Source of the DNA: an uncultured Eubacteriales bacterium
GTDB taxonomy: Bacteria; Bacillota; Clostridia; Oscillospirales; Butyricicoccaceae
Length of the DNA stretch: 55,872 bases
Assembly: GCA_910586105.1 (NCBI GenBank)
Contig: CAJUGU010000007.1
Location: 1 to 55,872 of the forward strand
Reading direction: 5' to 3'
Under the pieces are notes generated by a model, which was given only the letters and a program-made list of their open reading frames with translations, was not told the DNA's origin and searched no databases. A program made the position numbers and the translations under genes. Shown in pieces: positions 7,410 to 15,647 of this stretch. Every line of letters begins with the position of its first letter. The stretch's first letter is position 1.

Positions 7410-8547
7410 CCTCATAGCCTCCATTCGTGACCGTGATCGTGCCGATCGACGCCACCTGCGGCACCTGCGGCACCTTCTTATCCCGCCCATCCCGCAGCGC
7501 GGTAAAGACGGGGGCGGTCAGCTCGATCCGTTTGACGCCGGTGTGATAGAGATATTCCCGCAGCTCGTCCGGGTTGATATCCCGCCCCAGCTTCGCGCAT
7601 TGCCATGCCACGTATCGTTCCACGGCCTCATTCACGCCCGCTGCGATCTCGGCCGCGCTTTTGCTTCGCCCATTTTGGAGATAATAGGTGAATTTGATAT
7701 CGTAGCGGACGATTTCGGCATCCTCCACAAGCACATGGTCGGTCAGCGGCCGTCTTTCATCGGCGCTGCATTCCGCCAAAACCCGATTTTTGATTTCTTC
7801 GCTTGCCAGCGTTCCATCGTTCATAAGGATGTAGATTTTGACCACGCCCGGGCTGGGCGAATTCGGGACGACATCGGCGATTTCCGTACTGACCCTTTTG
7901 GCAAAATAAGCGTATCCGCCCCGCGCCCCGGCGCAGCTGAAGCCATCCATGCTGGCGCGCATCAGCTCGAAAAATTCGTCGTCATTCGCCCGGTCCGCTC
8001 CGCCGTCCGACACCGTGATATTTTGGCATTCGGAATAATAATCGTAAATGTCGATCAGTTTGCTGATCTGTCCGGCCGCATAACCGTTTCCGGCGACGCC
8101 AACCGTTTGGCATTGCGCAATGACTTCAACGTGCAGCCCGCCGATCGGTATGTACGCGTCGGCAGTCGTCTGCCAGACCAGCGCATTGCTGGTATCCGAT
8201 ACCCGCGTCCCGGACGGTACCAGGATCGCCGTATCCTGCGGGGCGGAAATCGAAAAGCGCATCTTGCAGGTTGCCGCTTTTGCGTCGGGGCGGGTCTGCT
8301 CGCAAAACAGCTCCCCCAGGGCGTCCAGGTTTTCATCATCCGCGCGGCTGGGAAGGTTCTGGTTGCCCGCATAATTCGTTTGGACCCGCTCGTGGAGTAT
8401 CATGGATTTTACCCACTGGATATACAGCTTTTCCGGGTCTGCCGGATGTACGCTCCTGCCGGTAATTTCTTCAAATTTAGCAATCAGCTCTGCTTCCAGC
8501 AACGCGGGGTCTGTGCTGACAAATTGATATTCCGTGTTCCTACTCAC
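7402..8547 (-). CDS. Baseplate assembly protein J
   Basis: A 381-residue gpJ/Mu gp47-type wedge protein of contractile tails. Typical landmarks: FEEITGRSVHPADPEKLYIQ near the N-terminus, AILVPSGTRVSDTSNALVWQ in the central beta domain, AGNGYAAGQI, and late GVVKIYILMNDG and PLTDHVLVEDAE. It assembles with gpI and the gp25-like protein into the baseplate wedge. The GTG start overlaps the gp25 gene by eight bases; the ribosome site lies inside that gene. Confidence 0.93.
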   Translation of the reverse strand: MSRNTEYQFVSTDPALLEAELIAKFEEITGRSVHPADPEKLYIQWVKSMILHERVQTNYAGNQNLPSRADDENLDALGELFCEQTRPDAKAATCKMRFSISAPQDTAILVPSGTRVSDTSNALVWQTTADAYIPIGGLHVEVIAQCQTVGVAGNGYAAGQISKLIDIYDYYSECQNITVSDGGADRANDDEFFELMRASMDGFSCAGARGGYAYFAKRVSTEIADVVPNSPSPGVVKIYILMNDGTLASEEIKNRVLAECSADERRPLTDHVLVEDAEIVRYDIKFTYYLQNGRSKSAAEIAAGVNEAVERYVAWQCAKLGRDINPDELREYLYHTGVKRIELTAPVFTALRDGRDKKVPQVPQVASIGTITVTNGGYEDE

Positions 8548-8860
8548 CGATAATTTTCACCTCCACAGTAGGGTTCAGCTCGCCGGGGTTGGACGCGTTG
8601 GCGGAAAAGGTAACGCCGACAAATTCTGCGCGCGGTTCCCAGCGTTCGATCGCTTCCTTCAGCGCGGAGATCATCATGACCTTTGCGACCGGCATCGGCT
8701 TATCCAAAAAGGTTTGGGACAGCCCGAATTCCCGGTACATCGGCACGCTTCCTTTTGGCGTTTTCAGGATCAGCGCAATATTTTGCAGGACGGACGCCAG
8801 CGTATCCGTTTCATTGAGCCGGATTTTCTTCAAATCCGCTGCATTTACGTTATATGTCAC
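8540..8860 (-). CDS. Baseplate wedge protein, gp25/gpW lysozyme-like family
   Basis: A 106-residue GPW/gp25 family protein. The pattern NIALILKTPKGSVPMYREFG followed by MMISALKEAIERWEPR is diagnostic of this small wedge protein, which sits at the sheath-baseplate junction. The fold resembles T4 gp25; no lysozyme activity is expected. GTG start with GAGAGGTG ahead. It sits between the gpU-like and gpJ genes. Confidence 0.92.
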   Translation of the reverse strand: MTYNVNAADLKKIRLNETDTLASVLQNIALILKTPKGSVPMYREFGLSQTFLDKPMPVAKVMMISALKEAIERWEPRAEFVGVTFSANASNPGELNPTVEVKIIGE

Positions 8861-8863
8861 GGC

Positions 8864-9265
8864 TCACCTCTCCAAATATTCCTGCAGGCTGACGGACACG
8901 GTAACACAGCTGACGTTCCCCTTGTAATCGTGATGCTGCGTCTTCATTTTATGGCTGAGGATCGTCCAGCGGTACTTCCCGTAAGGCTTTTCCCCAATGA
9001 CCAGCGGCAAGGCTTCACCGGCCCGCTCATAGGTCCACAGCTGCACCATTTCGACCATGGGGTCGACTCCAAGCTCCTCCATCAAATCAATGTCGAATGA
9101 CATTTTATCCGGGTCAACGCCGCAGAATTCTGTGAGCGCATTCTGCAAATGGCGCTGGTGCGTCGAAAACCGTACCGAGCCGGACCACTGCATATTGTGA
9201 ATGGTTTTCGCAATTTCGTCGGAAACCTGGAAGACGATATCGCCCAGACAGCCAACAACAGCCAT
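8864..9265 (-). CDS. Tail protein gpU
   Basis: A 133-residue protein of the P2 gpU family, a tail terminus or completion protein. It shows the family order FQVSDEIAKTIHNMQWSGSVR, a central FCGVDPDKMSFDIDLMEELG and, near the end, LPLVIGEKPYGKYRWTILSH. The ATG at 9265 uses GGGAGG upstream and overlaps the gpV stop (TAATG), which excludes the longer upstream start. In P2, U is paired with D and X; here it has moved between V and the gp25 gene. Confidence 0.85.
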   Translation of the reverse strand: MAVVGCLGDIVFQVSDEIAKTIHNMQWSGSVRFSTHQRHLQNALTEFCGVDPDKMSFDIDLMEELGVDPMVEMVQLWTYERAGEALPLVIGEKPYGKYRWTILSHKMKTQHHDYKGNVSCVTVSVSLQEYLER

Positions 9266-9603
9266 TACTGCATCCCTCCCAGGATAAACCCATCTGCATT
9301 TTTTACGGGGAGGTAAAGCACCAGCACCGCCTGATTGATCGCCGGCATCCACTGCTTGATGACCAGATCGTGCTTGTGCTTTTCAAACTGCGGGAATCCG
9401 CTGCCGCCCTCCTCGTACTCCGTTCGCTGGGGCGCATTGTAGTCCGGGATGAACGGCCGATTGTCCAATACGATCAGCCAGCCCGAAGATGTGTTGATAT
9501 CATCAAACCGGACGCGCGCGCGATATCCTGCGTAATCCACCGCAGTGACGATCCCGACGCGCACCAGCCCGGACAAAATCTGCTTCGTATCCATATCCGA
9601 CAT
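9265..9603 (-). CDS. Short baseplate spike protein gpV (OB-fold part)
   Basis: A 112-residue protein matching the N-terminal OB-fold of phage baseplate assembly protein V: VRVGIVTAVDYAGYRARVRF, then HDLVIKQWMPAINQAVLVLYLP. P2 gpV is about 211 residues and adds a beta-helical membrane-piercing tip. Here the protein stops after the OB domain at GGMQ, so the tip must come from another gene or be absent. GGAGG lies before the ATG at 9603. Confidence 0.85.
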   Translation of the reverse strand: MSDMDTKQILSGLVRVGIVTAVDYAGYRARVRFDDINTSSGWLIVLDNRPFIPDYNAPQRTEYEEGGSGFPQFEKHKHDLVIKQWMPAINQAVLVLYLPVKNADGFILGGMQ

Positions 9604-10671
9604 TCAATATCCCTCCAATACCCGGCGCAGTTCGATCTGCGTGGTATAGCCAGCGGTTGAACTGACCGAATGAGTCGCCTTTTTGACGATATACTTGCCG
9701 CTCCATCCGCCCCACTGCTCAAGGACAACGGTCACGCCCGCCGCCAAATCCGGATTTCCGGGAAGCGTGAAAGAGGCCGTCCGATCCAGTTTGTTATGCA
9801 GCCGCAAATTTTTTTCGGCAAGGGCTTTTGCCTCAGCGGCATTGGATACCTTCGCCTGGACTTCCAGCTGCTGGTTGGTCTTTGCGCCCGCTTTATAATC
9901 TTCGATCTTTGCGATCCCCTGTATGCATTTTCCGGTTTCGGGGTCGGTGTAATACACGCGGCAGGACGAATACTGCGATTCCGCAGTCCCCGCAATCAAC
10001 CGGTATTTGGTATAAACGCCGCTGCCGCGTTTCACCGTGAATACGTCGGGCTTCGCTTCATAATCCGCCTGGTCGAACAGCACAAGGATATTGTTGGTCG
10101 CTTTGAGCGATATTCCCGCGTCATGGCACAAGCCGGACAGGAAATTGATATCGCTGGTCTTGACCTGCTCCACGCGTTCATAGAACGGGTCGTCAGCCGC
10201 CTCATACATACACAGCATACCGTTCGCGCCCGCCAGCTCGTTCGCAATGCCCGACAGGGCGTAAGACTCCCACGCTTTATTTTTTAGCGTGCTCCGGACG
10301 GTTGCGCTGAACGGCAGCGACGACCCCCGAATGTTGATAACCGCAGGCGGGCCGGATGCGTCAACGCTGCACAGTTCAAACTCACCGCAGGGGAACACGA
10401 TATCAGCGCCGCCGCCAAGCCAATTCTCGCGGACAAAAACAACATCCATTTTCAGTTTGGCCGCCGCCGCGCCTTCGATCGCATCATTCAGCCAGTCTTC
10501 CAGCCAGATACCGTCGCGGTCCTGCAGCTTGATCGTTAAGTCATCGGCCTCATCCTCCTCGTTATCGGTATACGTTACCGACAACAGATAGGGCTGGATG
10601 GAGCCGGTGATATCGACCCCGGCAAACTTGATCTCCGCCTTTGTGCGGCGCGCAAGATTGGCGCTGCTCAT
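9604..10671 (-). CDS. Baseplate hub protein gpD (late control D family)
   Basis: A 355-residue protein of the gpD/T4 gp27-like hub family. N-terminal beta domain ARRTKAEIKFAGVDITGS; then YTDNEEDEADDLTIKLQDRD, the usual acidic motif; FYERVEQVKTSDINFLSGLC and KLDRTASFTLPGNPDLAAG in the C-terminal half. It forms the central hub on which the spike protein sits. Co-transcribed with gpX (four-base overlap) and immediately ahead of gpV. Confidence 0.92.
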   Translation of the reverse strand: MSSANLARRTKAEIKFAGVDITGSIQPYLLSVTYTDNEEDEADDLTIKLQDRDGIWLEDWLNDAIEGAAAAKLKMDVVFVRENWLGGGADIVFPCGEFELCSVDASGPPAVINIRGSSLPFSATVRSTLKNKAWESYALSGIANELAGANGMLCMYEAADDPFYERVEQVKTSDINFLSGLCHDAGISLKATNNILVLFDQADYEAKPDVFTVKRGSGVYTKYRLIAGTAESQYSSCRVYYTDPETGKCIQGIAKIEDYKAGAKTNQQLEVQAKVSNAAEAKALAEKNLRLHNKLDRTASFTLPGNPDLAAGVTVVLEQWGGWSGKYIVKKATHSVSSTAGYTTQIELRRVLEGY

Positions 10672-10877
10672 ACGTTCACCCGCTTCCAGGGCGGAAGGTT
10701 CTCGCTGATCTTATACATCGGCTCGGGGAGCGTCAGCACAATACCGGCCGGGAAAATGTAATAGTTCCGGCAGGCGCAGTTCAGGCGCATCAGGCGGTCC
10801 GTATAATCCGTGCTCCCCAGCTGCTGATAGGCGATGCTGTCCCACATATCGCCCTGAACGGTTTTATAGGTCTTCAT
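10668..10877 (-). CDS. Tail protein gpX with LysM fold
   Basis: A 69-residue gpX/tail protein X: KTYKTVQGDMWDSIAYQQLG followed by DRLMRLNC and FPAGIVLTLPEP. This is the single LysM-like domain used in contractile tails to connect hub and tube, not to hydrolyse the wall. It overlaps its neighbours by four bases on each side, with ATGA-type coupling. Confidence 0.93.
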   Translation of the reverse strand: MKTYKTVQGDMWDSIAYQQLGSTDYTDRLMRLNCACRNYYIFPAGIVLTLPEPMYKISENLPPWKRVNV

Positions 10878-13800
10878 CGATACGCCCCCAATGCTTTCGT
10901 TCTTTCGTGGTCTGCAATCGTATCCAGTATCAGCTCGATCAGTTCTTCGCGCTGCTCAATGGTCAGCTTTTTCAGGGAGGTTTCCAGCCTGTCGCGGTCT
11001 GACAAGCCGCTGATTTCATAAGTCGGCGAAAAACTCACTTGAAGGGTGACGTTATTGCTGTTTCCGTTATCCAGCGCGTACAGCGCCGAGACGGATGGCG
11101 CAGGCATGACAGCGCTTTGCATAGCGCCGCCCCGATCCGGCCGCATCAGCTCAGGCCCATTCTCCCCGACCATCGCCAGCCCGGGCTCTGCATCCAGGGC
11201 TCCGGAGGCATACCACGGGATCTCCGCCAGTTTCGCGGAGACCGTTGCCGGCAATATGGTTTCGCCGCCTCGCAGCTTCATCAGCTCGGGGCCTTCCTCG
11301 CCGACCCAGGCCCAGCCCGGCGGGGCGTTTTCGGTACCGGATGCATAGCCGCGGATCGCAGCCGTGGAAACGTACCCATTGCCGGGCACAGCGGCCAGCC
11401 CAAGGCCATCCCGCGCGGCGGCGGCAATTTCCGCGTAAGCGTTCCGGACCGTTCCGATTTTCCCGGAAGCGCCTGCGACAAACGCATCGATCGTCGCCTC
11501 CGCGCTCCTTCGCGCTTCGGCGCTCATATCCATCGCTTCAATGTCGGCGGCGAGTTCTTCCTGAAGCCCATCCATCTGCACGGTGAAGTCATTCACGTAA
11601 TCGGCAAATGAATCGGCGGCATCCTCCTGCGCCTTTTTGGCGGCTTGCCAGTTTGCGACAAGGTCGGCCAGCGCCTGCTTATCGTTTTTCGCCGCGTCTG
11701 CCAGTCCGGCAACAAAATTGACGGTGCCTGCATCGCCTGCATCCAAAGAGGCAAGCATTTCACCCAGTCCCGCGATATCTCCCGTGTGATCCATCAGGAG
11801 CTGTAAGTTCTCGTTGTAGCTCCGCCAATAATCCGCCTGGCTTTCCAGCGCATGGTTGACGGAATCCGCACTGGTCGCGATCACTTCTTCGGCTTCGTCC
11901 CACAGCGCGTATTGACCTTGCATCGATTCCAGCGCAGCGCCATAGGTTTCCTCGTAGGCAGCGGCAAGGGCCATTGCCTGTTCGGTAACGCCTTCCATGA
12001 CCGACTGGAATCCGCGGGCCTGCTCTGCGGCCTCCTCCGACGCAGCGGTACCGCTGTCCGTTGCGGAGGTCAGGCTTTCGATCGCCTGCCGGGTCAATTC
12101 CGCTTCGCTTTGGTAGTCCGCAAGTGCAGCTTCCCCCTCGGCGATCGCCTGCGTATAGTTTGCAGCAGACCGTTCCGCAAGCACGATCTCTCCGTTGATC
12201 GCATCCAGAGACGCTTCCAGCTCGCGGTATTTGCTGTAATCGCCGGTTTCAATGCCGCGCGCATTAGCCTCCTCCATCTGCCGGAGCGTGTCCGCGCGCT
12301 TTTTCTCGGCAGCTTCCTGCGCCAGCGTCGCTTTGGTCAAACCGATCCGGTTTTTTTCGATTTCGAGGGTCAGGTCGGCTTCCTGCTGATACAGTTCCGT
12401 GTAATAATCCTGATAGGCTTTCGCTTTCGCGTTTTCCTGCCAGGCTGCGGTATTGGCGCGGAGCGCAGCCGTCCCGCCCGCGATCGTATCGTTTTCCAGA
12501 TCGATGCTGTCCGCAAGTTCCGGTATGGTCTCCGTCAGCAGGGCGAGGATATTGTGATATTCCTGCTTCTGGCTTGCACTGAGACGTTCTGCGTCGCCCA
12601 GCGCTTCCAGCTTGCCGATATACAGATCGGCTGCATTCGCCGCCGCAAGCGTTTCGGCCAGGGTATCCTCATAAGCCGCCGCGCCTGCTTCGATGGCTTC
12701 CTGCATTCCGCGCGCGGCTTCGGTCAGCTCGCGCACGGGCGGGATCTGCTCGTTATAAGCGGATGTCAACGCGACCACGCCGCCGACCGCAACCGCAAGC
12801 CCGGCGCCCAGCTTGAGCGCCAGACCGGCAGGCCCCATAAACAGGGAAGCCATGTCAAGCGCCTTGAATACTTTGACCGCCGCCGACAGGCCGGTTACAG
12901 CCGTAGTGGTTACGCCAAGGACTCCCACCGTCGCCATGATGCCCTGCACCAGCGCAGGGTTTTCGTCCACGAACTCGCCCATTCCGCTGAGCACGTCCGC
13001 CTGCGCCTGATAAAACAGGCGCATCGCCGGGGTCGCCTTTTCGCCCACCGCGATCTGGAAGCCCTCCCATGCCGATTCCGCAAGCGCGATATCGCCGTTC
13101 AGGTTATCCAGTTTGATCGCCGCCATCCGCGCAGCCGCACCCTCGCAGTGATAAATTTCTTCGGTGAGGCTTGCATAGCTGTCTTCGGCAGCGGTCAGGA
13201 TCGCGATCAGGCCGTTATAACCGCGGTCGCCAGCGATTTCACGGGCGTTCATGATCCGTTCGGCTTCGGTCATCTGCTCGAAATATCCGCGCAGCTCATT
13301 GACCGTGTCGCCAAATTCCTTCATGCTTCCGTCCGCCCGGACCGCCGAATATTCGTATTCGCCAAAAGCGGCGCTGGTCAGCGTGACGCCTTCCAGCAAA
13401 CCGTTAAATGTGTTTTTCAGCGCAGTACCGGCGATGCTGCCTTTCACGCCGCTGTTTGCCATCAGCCCGACGGCAACCGCAACATCTTCAATGGAGTATC
13501 CCAGCGCACCGGCGACGGACGCAGAGTTCTTGAACGTCTCGCCCATGATGGATATGCTGGTGTTGGAGCCGGTCGCCGCAGCAGCGAGCACATCGGCAAA
13601 ATGCGCCGTATCCGCAGCGGTCAGCTGGAACGCGCTCATACTGTCGGTGATGATATCGGATACCAGCGCCAAATCCTCGCCGGAAGCTGCCGCCGCCGAA
13701 AGCACGCCGTCCATGCCGGATAGCATTTCTTCCGCGTCCCAGCCTGCCATTGCCATGTAGCCCATCGCGTCGGCGGCCTGTTTGGCAGTGAACTGGGTTG

Positions 13801-14500
13801 TCGCGCCCAGCAGCTTTGCCTGATCGGTCAACGCGGCGATTTCCTGCGCCGACGCGCCGGACAGCGCTTCGACGTTGGACACGGCGGAAGCGAAATCTGC
13901 CGCGACAGAAAGCGCCTCCTCAAACGCTTGTCTGATCTCATTTAGCGTGGCGGTAAGGCCGACGGCAGCGACCGCCTGACCAACCGCCTCGAACGCTTCT
14001 GCCGCCTGTTCGCCGAAAGTCCGAGCGCCGTTTGCGGCATCCTCCTGCCGCGCGCGAAGGGTTTCCAGCTGCCGGGTCAGCTCCCGGCTCTCCCGCTCAA
14101 GGTTGTCGGTGCTGACGCCGGCGGAGCGCAGCGCTTCGCCGGTCTGGTTCAGGCGCTGCTGCTGGCGCTCCAAAGCGTTGTTGGTGTTGGCGATCCGCTG
14201 CTCCAGCTTTGCTTCTTCGCGCTCCAATGCAGCGGTGGACTGCCCGGCGTTCCGGGCCTCCTCGATTTCGGTGCGCAAAAGGGCTTGCTGCTTCGTAAGG
14301 TTTTCCAGCTTAGAGCGGGTCGCTTCGACCGCCTGCTGCTTCTGGTATGCGCTGACGTTGCTTTGGACCTTTTGCAGATCCTGAATCTCTTTGCCGAGAC
14401 GGGAAAACTCTGCCTGTGCGCGGGAAAAGGCGCTGCTAAAGCCGCTGTTCATCCGGGCGTTCAGGGCGAAAAGCATCTCGTATTCTTTCCTACTTGCCAT
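10874..14500 (-). CDS. Tape measure protein (TP901 type)
   Basis: A 1208-residue tape measure protein. Coiled-coil N-terminus to about residue 170 (heptad-rich, many Q/E/R), then a TP901-type tail domain (about 200-480, with AAADAMGYMAMAGWDAEEML and GSIAGTALKNTFNGLLEG), a hydrophobic stretch about 545-610, and long helical regions to the C-terminus, which holds two GLAMVGENGPELM-like repeats and GGAMQSAV. It sets tail length and threads DNA at injection. The start at 14500 is chosen for GGAGG eight bases ahead. The chaperone frameshift product ends inside its first codons. Confidence 0.95.
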   Translation of the reverse strand: MASRKEYEMLFALNARMNSGFSSAFSRAQAEFSRLGKEIQDLQKVQSNVSAYQKQQAVEATRSKLENLTKQQALLRTEIEEARNAGQSTAALEREEAKLEQRIANTNNALERQQQRLNQTGEALRSAGVSTDNLERESRELTRQLETLRARQEDAANGARTFGEQAAEAFEAVGQAVAAVGLTATLNEIRQAFEEALSVAADFASAVSNVEALSGASAQEIAALTDQAKLLGATTQFTAKQAADAMGYMAMAGWDAEEMLSGMDGVLSAAAASGEDLALVSDIITDSMSAFQLTAADTAHFADVLAAAATGSNTSISIMGETFKNSASVAGALGYSIEDVAVAVGLMANSGVKGSIAGTALKNTFNGLLEGVTLTSAAFGEYEYSAVRADGSMKEFGDTVNELRGYFEQMTEAERIMNAREIAGDRGYNGLIAILTAAEDSYASLTEEIYHCEGAAARMAAIKLDNLNGDIALAESAWEGFQIAVGEKATPAMRLFYQAQADVLSGMGEFVDENPALVQGIMATVGVLGVTTTAVTGLSAAVKVFKALDMASLFMGPAGLALKLGAGLAVAVGGVVALTSAYNEQIPPVRELTEAARGMQEAIEAGAAAYEDTLAETLAAANAADLYIGKLEALGDAERLSASQKQEYHNILALLTETIPELADSIDLENDTIAGGTAALRANTAAWQENAKAKAYQDYYTELYQQEADLTLEIEKNRIGLTKATLAQEAAEKKRADTLRQMEEANARGIETGDYSKYRELEASLDAINGEIVLAERSAANYTQAIAEGEAALADYQSEAELTRQAIESLTSATDSGTAASEEAAEQARGFQSVMEGVTEQAMALAAAYEETYGAALESMQGQYALWDEAEEVIATSADSVNHALESQADYWRSYNENLQLLMDHTGDIAGLGEMLASLDAGDAGTVNFVAGLADAAKNDKQALADLVANWQAAKKAQEDAADSFADYVNDFTVQMDGLQEELAADIEAMDMSAEARRSAEATIDAFVAGASGKIGTVRNAYAEIAAAARDGLGLAAVPGNGYVSTAAIRGYASGTENAPPGWAWVGEEGPELMKLRGGETILPATVSAKLAEIPWYASGALDAEPGLAMVGENGPELMRPDRGGAMQSAVMPAPSVSALYALDNGNSNNVTLQVSFSPTYEISGLSDRDRLETSLKKLTIEQREELIELILDTIADHERTKALGAYR

Positions 14501-14683
14501 TTTCGCCCTCCTTCCCCTCGCTGACCACGGCATTATTGGCTTTGATCCATCGTTTTAGCTGCAAAAACGTCTGCGACATCCAATAAGCGACGTCGGTGTT
14601 ATTGTTTTTCGCAAGGATCAGGCATTGTTTTTGGAGCCATAAACCATCCTTGCCGATTACGACCCCGCATGAAGCAAAAAATT
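14490..14683 (-). CDS. Minus-1 frameshift extension of the tail chaperone (gpE+E' type)
   Basis: Near the end of the upstream chaperone gene the heptamer T TTT TTG sits in frame at 14681-14675. Slipping back one base opens a second frame that runs 61 codons to a TAG at 14492-14490, with sensible protein content (VIGKDGLWLQKQ, TDVAYWMSQTF, QLKRWIKANN) and no good start of its own. The fused product would be about 186 residues. This matches the conserved E/E-prime of P2 and G/GT of lambda. The extension overlaps the tape measure start by 11 bases. Confidence 0.82.
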
Positions 14684-15049
14684 GCGCGCCCTCTTGCAGA
14701 TCGTCTGGAAGTCCCGCATCGGCATAGCCTTCATGGCGTCCGTGTTAAGGACGCGGAAGTTCTCGTCATTGCGGGCCGTGCAGGCGCGAACCGCCATCCC
14801 GCACAAAAATTCGCTGGTGTATTCCGGCACGATCAGGGTCTTTCCGTGCCGCAGCATCTCGGTTTCGATTGCCATATGGTCGTTTCCGGTCAGAGCGCCC
14901 CAGTCGAAGGTCAGCTGTTCGTGCGTAACGCCGCGAAACGTGAAGGGCTTGCTGAAATAATGCGTATAAGTGAAAACGTCCGGTTCGCTGCTCACTGCCT
15001 CAGACAGCTCAGCAGCCGCTTCGTCGCTGGTTTTATGATCGAGATTCAT
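14657..15049 (-). CDS. Tail assembly chaperone, unshifted form
   Basis: A 130-residue protein located between tail tube and tape measure genes. Its length, position and the slippery site at its end identify it as the short (gpE/gpG-like) tail assembly chaperone, which coats the tape measure during tail building. Landmarks: SKPFTFRGVTHEQLTFDW and MAIETEMLRHGKTL. AAAGGA precedes the ATG at 15049. It ends in RARNFLLHAGS before the zero-frame stop. Confidence 0.87.
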   Translation of the reverse strand: MNLDHKTSDEAAAELSEAVSSEPDVFTYTHYFSKPFTFRGVTHEQLTFDWGALTGNDHMAIETEMLRHGKTLIVPEYTSEFLCGMAVRACTARNDENFRVLNTDAMKAMPMRDFQTICKRARNFLLHAGS

Positions 15050-15071
15050 GGCGATTATCCTTTCTTAAATG

Positions 15072-15107
15072 AACGCGGGTCTCGAACCGATATCCGAAAC
15101 CCGCGTT
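15072..15107 (-). terminator. Stem-loop between tube and chaperone genes
   Basis: A nine-base inverted repeat (AACGCGGGT / ACCCGCGTT) with an 18-base spacer that can pair further. It follows the tail tube stop by four bases. There is no clear T-run, so it is more likely an attenuator or RNA-processing hairpin that keeps tube and sheath expression above downstream genes than a full terminator. Confidence 0.5.
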
Positions 15108-15110
15108 ATG

Positions 15111-15629
15111 TTATTTGCCGAGCGCTTTGCGCACAGGCTCCATGTAATCCACACCGAGGATGACACACTTCATATTCCGCTTGTCTACTTCCCAAAGCTG
15201 CTCATCGCCGCGATATGCAGCAAAGTAATAGACCGCGTATTCTCCCGATGTATCTGCAGCAGCCATCGGGGCAACCGTACCGGGAGACGTTGTTTTGGGG
15301 CGGACGATCATCACGTATCGGTCCGCCCAAAGGCCGACCTCGGCGTCGCCGACATCCCAGTATTCTTCCGCTACGCGCATATCCAACAGGTGTTTCTTGG
15401 GCGACATCAGCGTTACGGCGTCTCCGTGGGGCGTAAGCCAGTTGATCGATACGGTCATCGTATCTACCATGCCGTAAAGCGGCACCTCCATATTGCCCAT
15501 CATTCCTGCGCCGGAAATGTTGACGCATGGAAAAACAATATCGGGCAATTTGACCTTTGCAACGCCAAGCAAATTTACGCTTTCCTCGTAAATTTCAAGG
15601 TTGATATAAGCAGCAGCCTGCTGACTCAT
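15111..15629 (-). CDS. Major tail tube protein (FII family)
   Basis: A 172-residue inner tube protein of the P2 FII family: EESVNLLGVAKVKLPDI, SGAGMMGNMEVPLYGMVDTM and the closing KCVILGVDYMEPVRKALG are family hallmarks. It polymerises into the rigid tube inside the contractile sheath. GGGAGG precedes the ATG. It follows the sheath gene directly and is separated from later tail genes by a stem-loop. Confidence 0.95.
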   Translation of the reverse strand: MSQQAAAYINLEIYEESVNLLGVAKVKLPDIVFPCVNISGAGMMGNMEVPLYGMVDTMTVSINWLTPHGDAVTLMSPKKHLLDMRVAEEYWDVGDAEVGLWADRYVMIVRPKTTSPGTVAPMAAADTSGEYAVYYFAAYRGDEQLWEVDKRNMKCVILGVDYMEPVRKALGK

Positions 15630-15647
15630 TTGCGCTTCCTCCCTTCG

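Noticed and set aside
11852..13723. A 623-codon open frame on the plus strand
   Set aside because: It lies wholly antisense to the tape measure gene, has no ribosome site and reads as basic, low-complexity sequence from GC-skewed codons.
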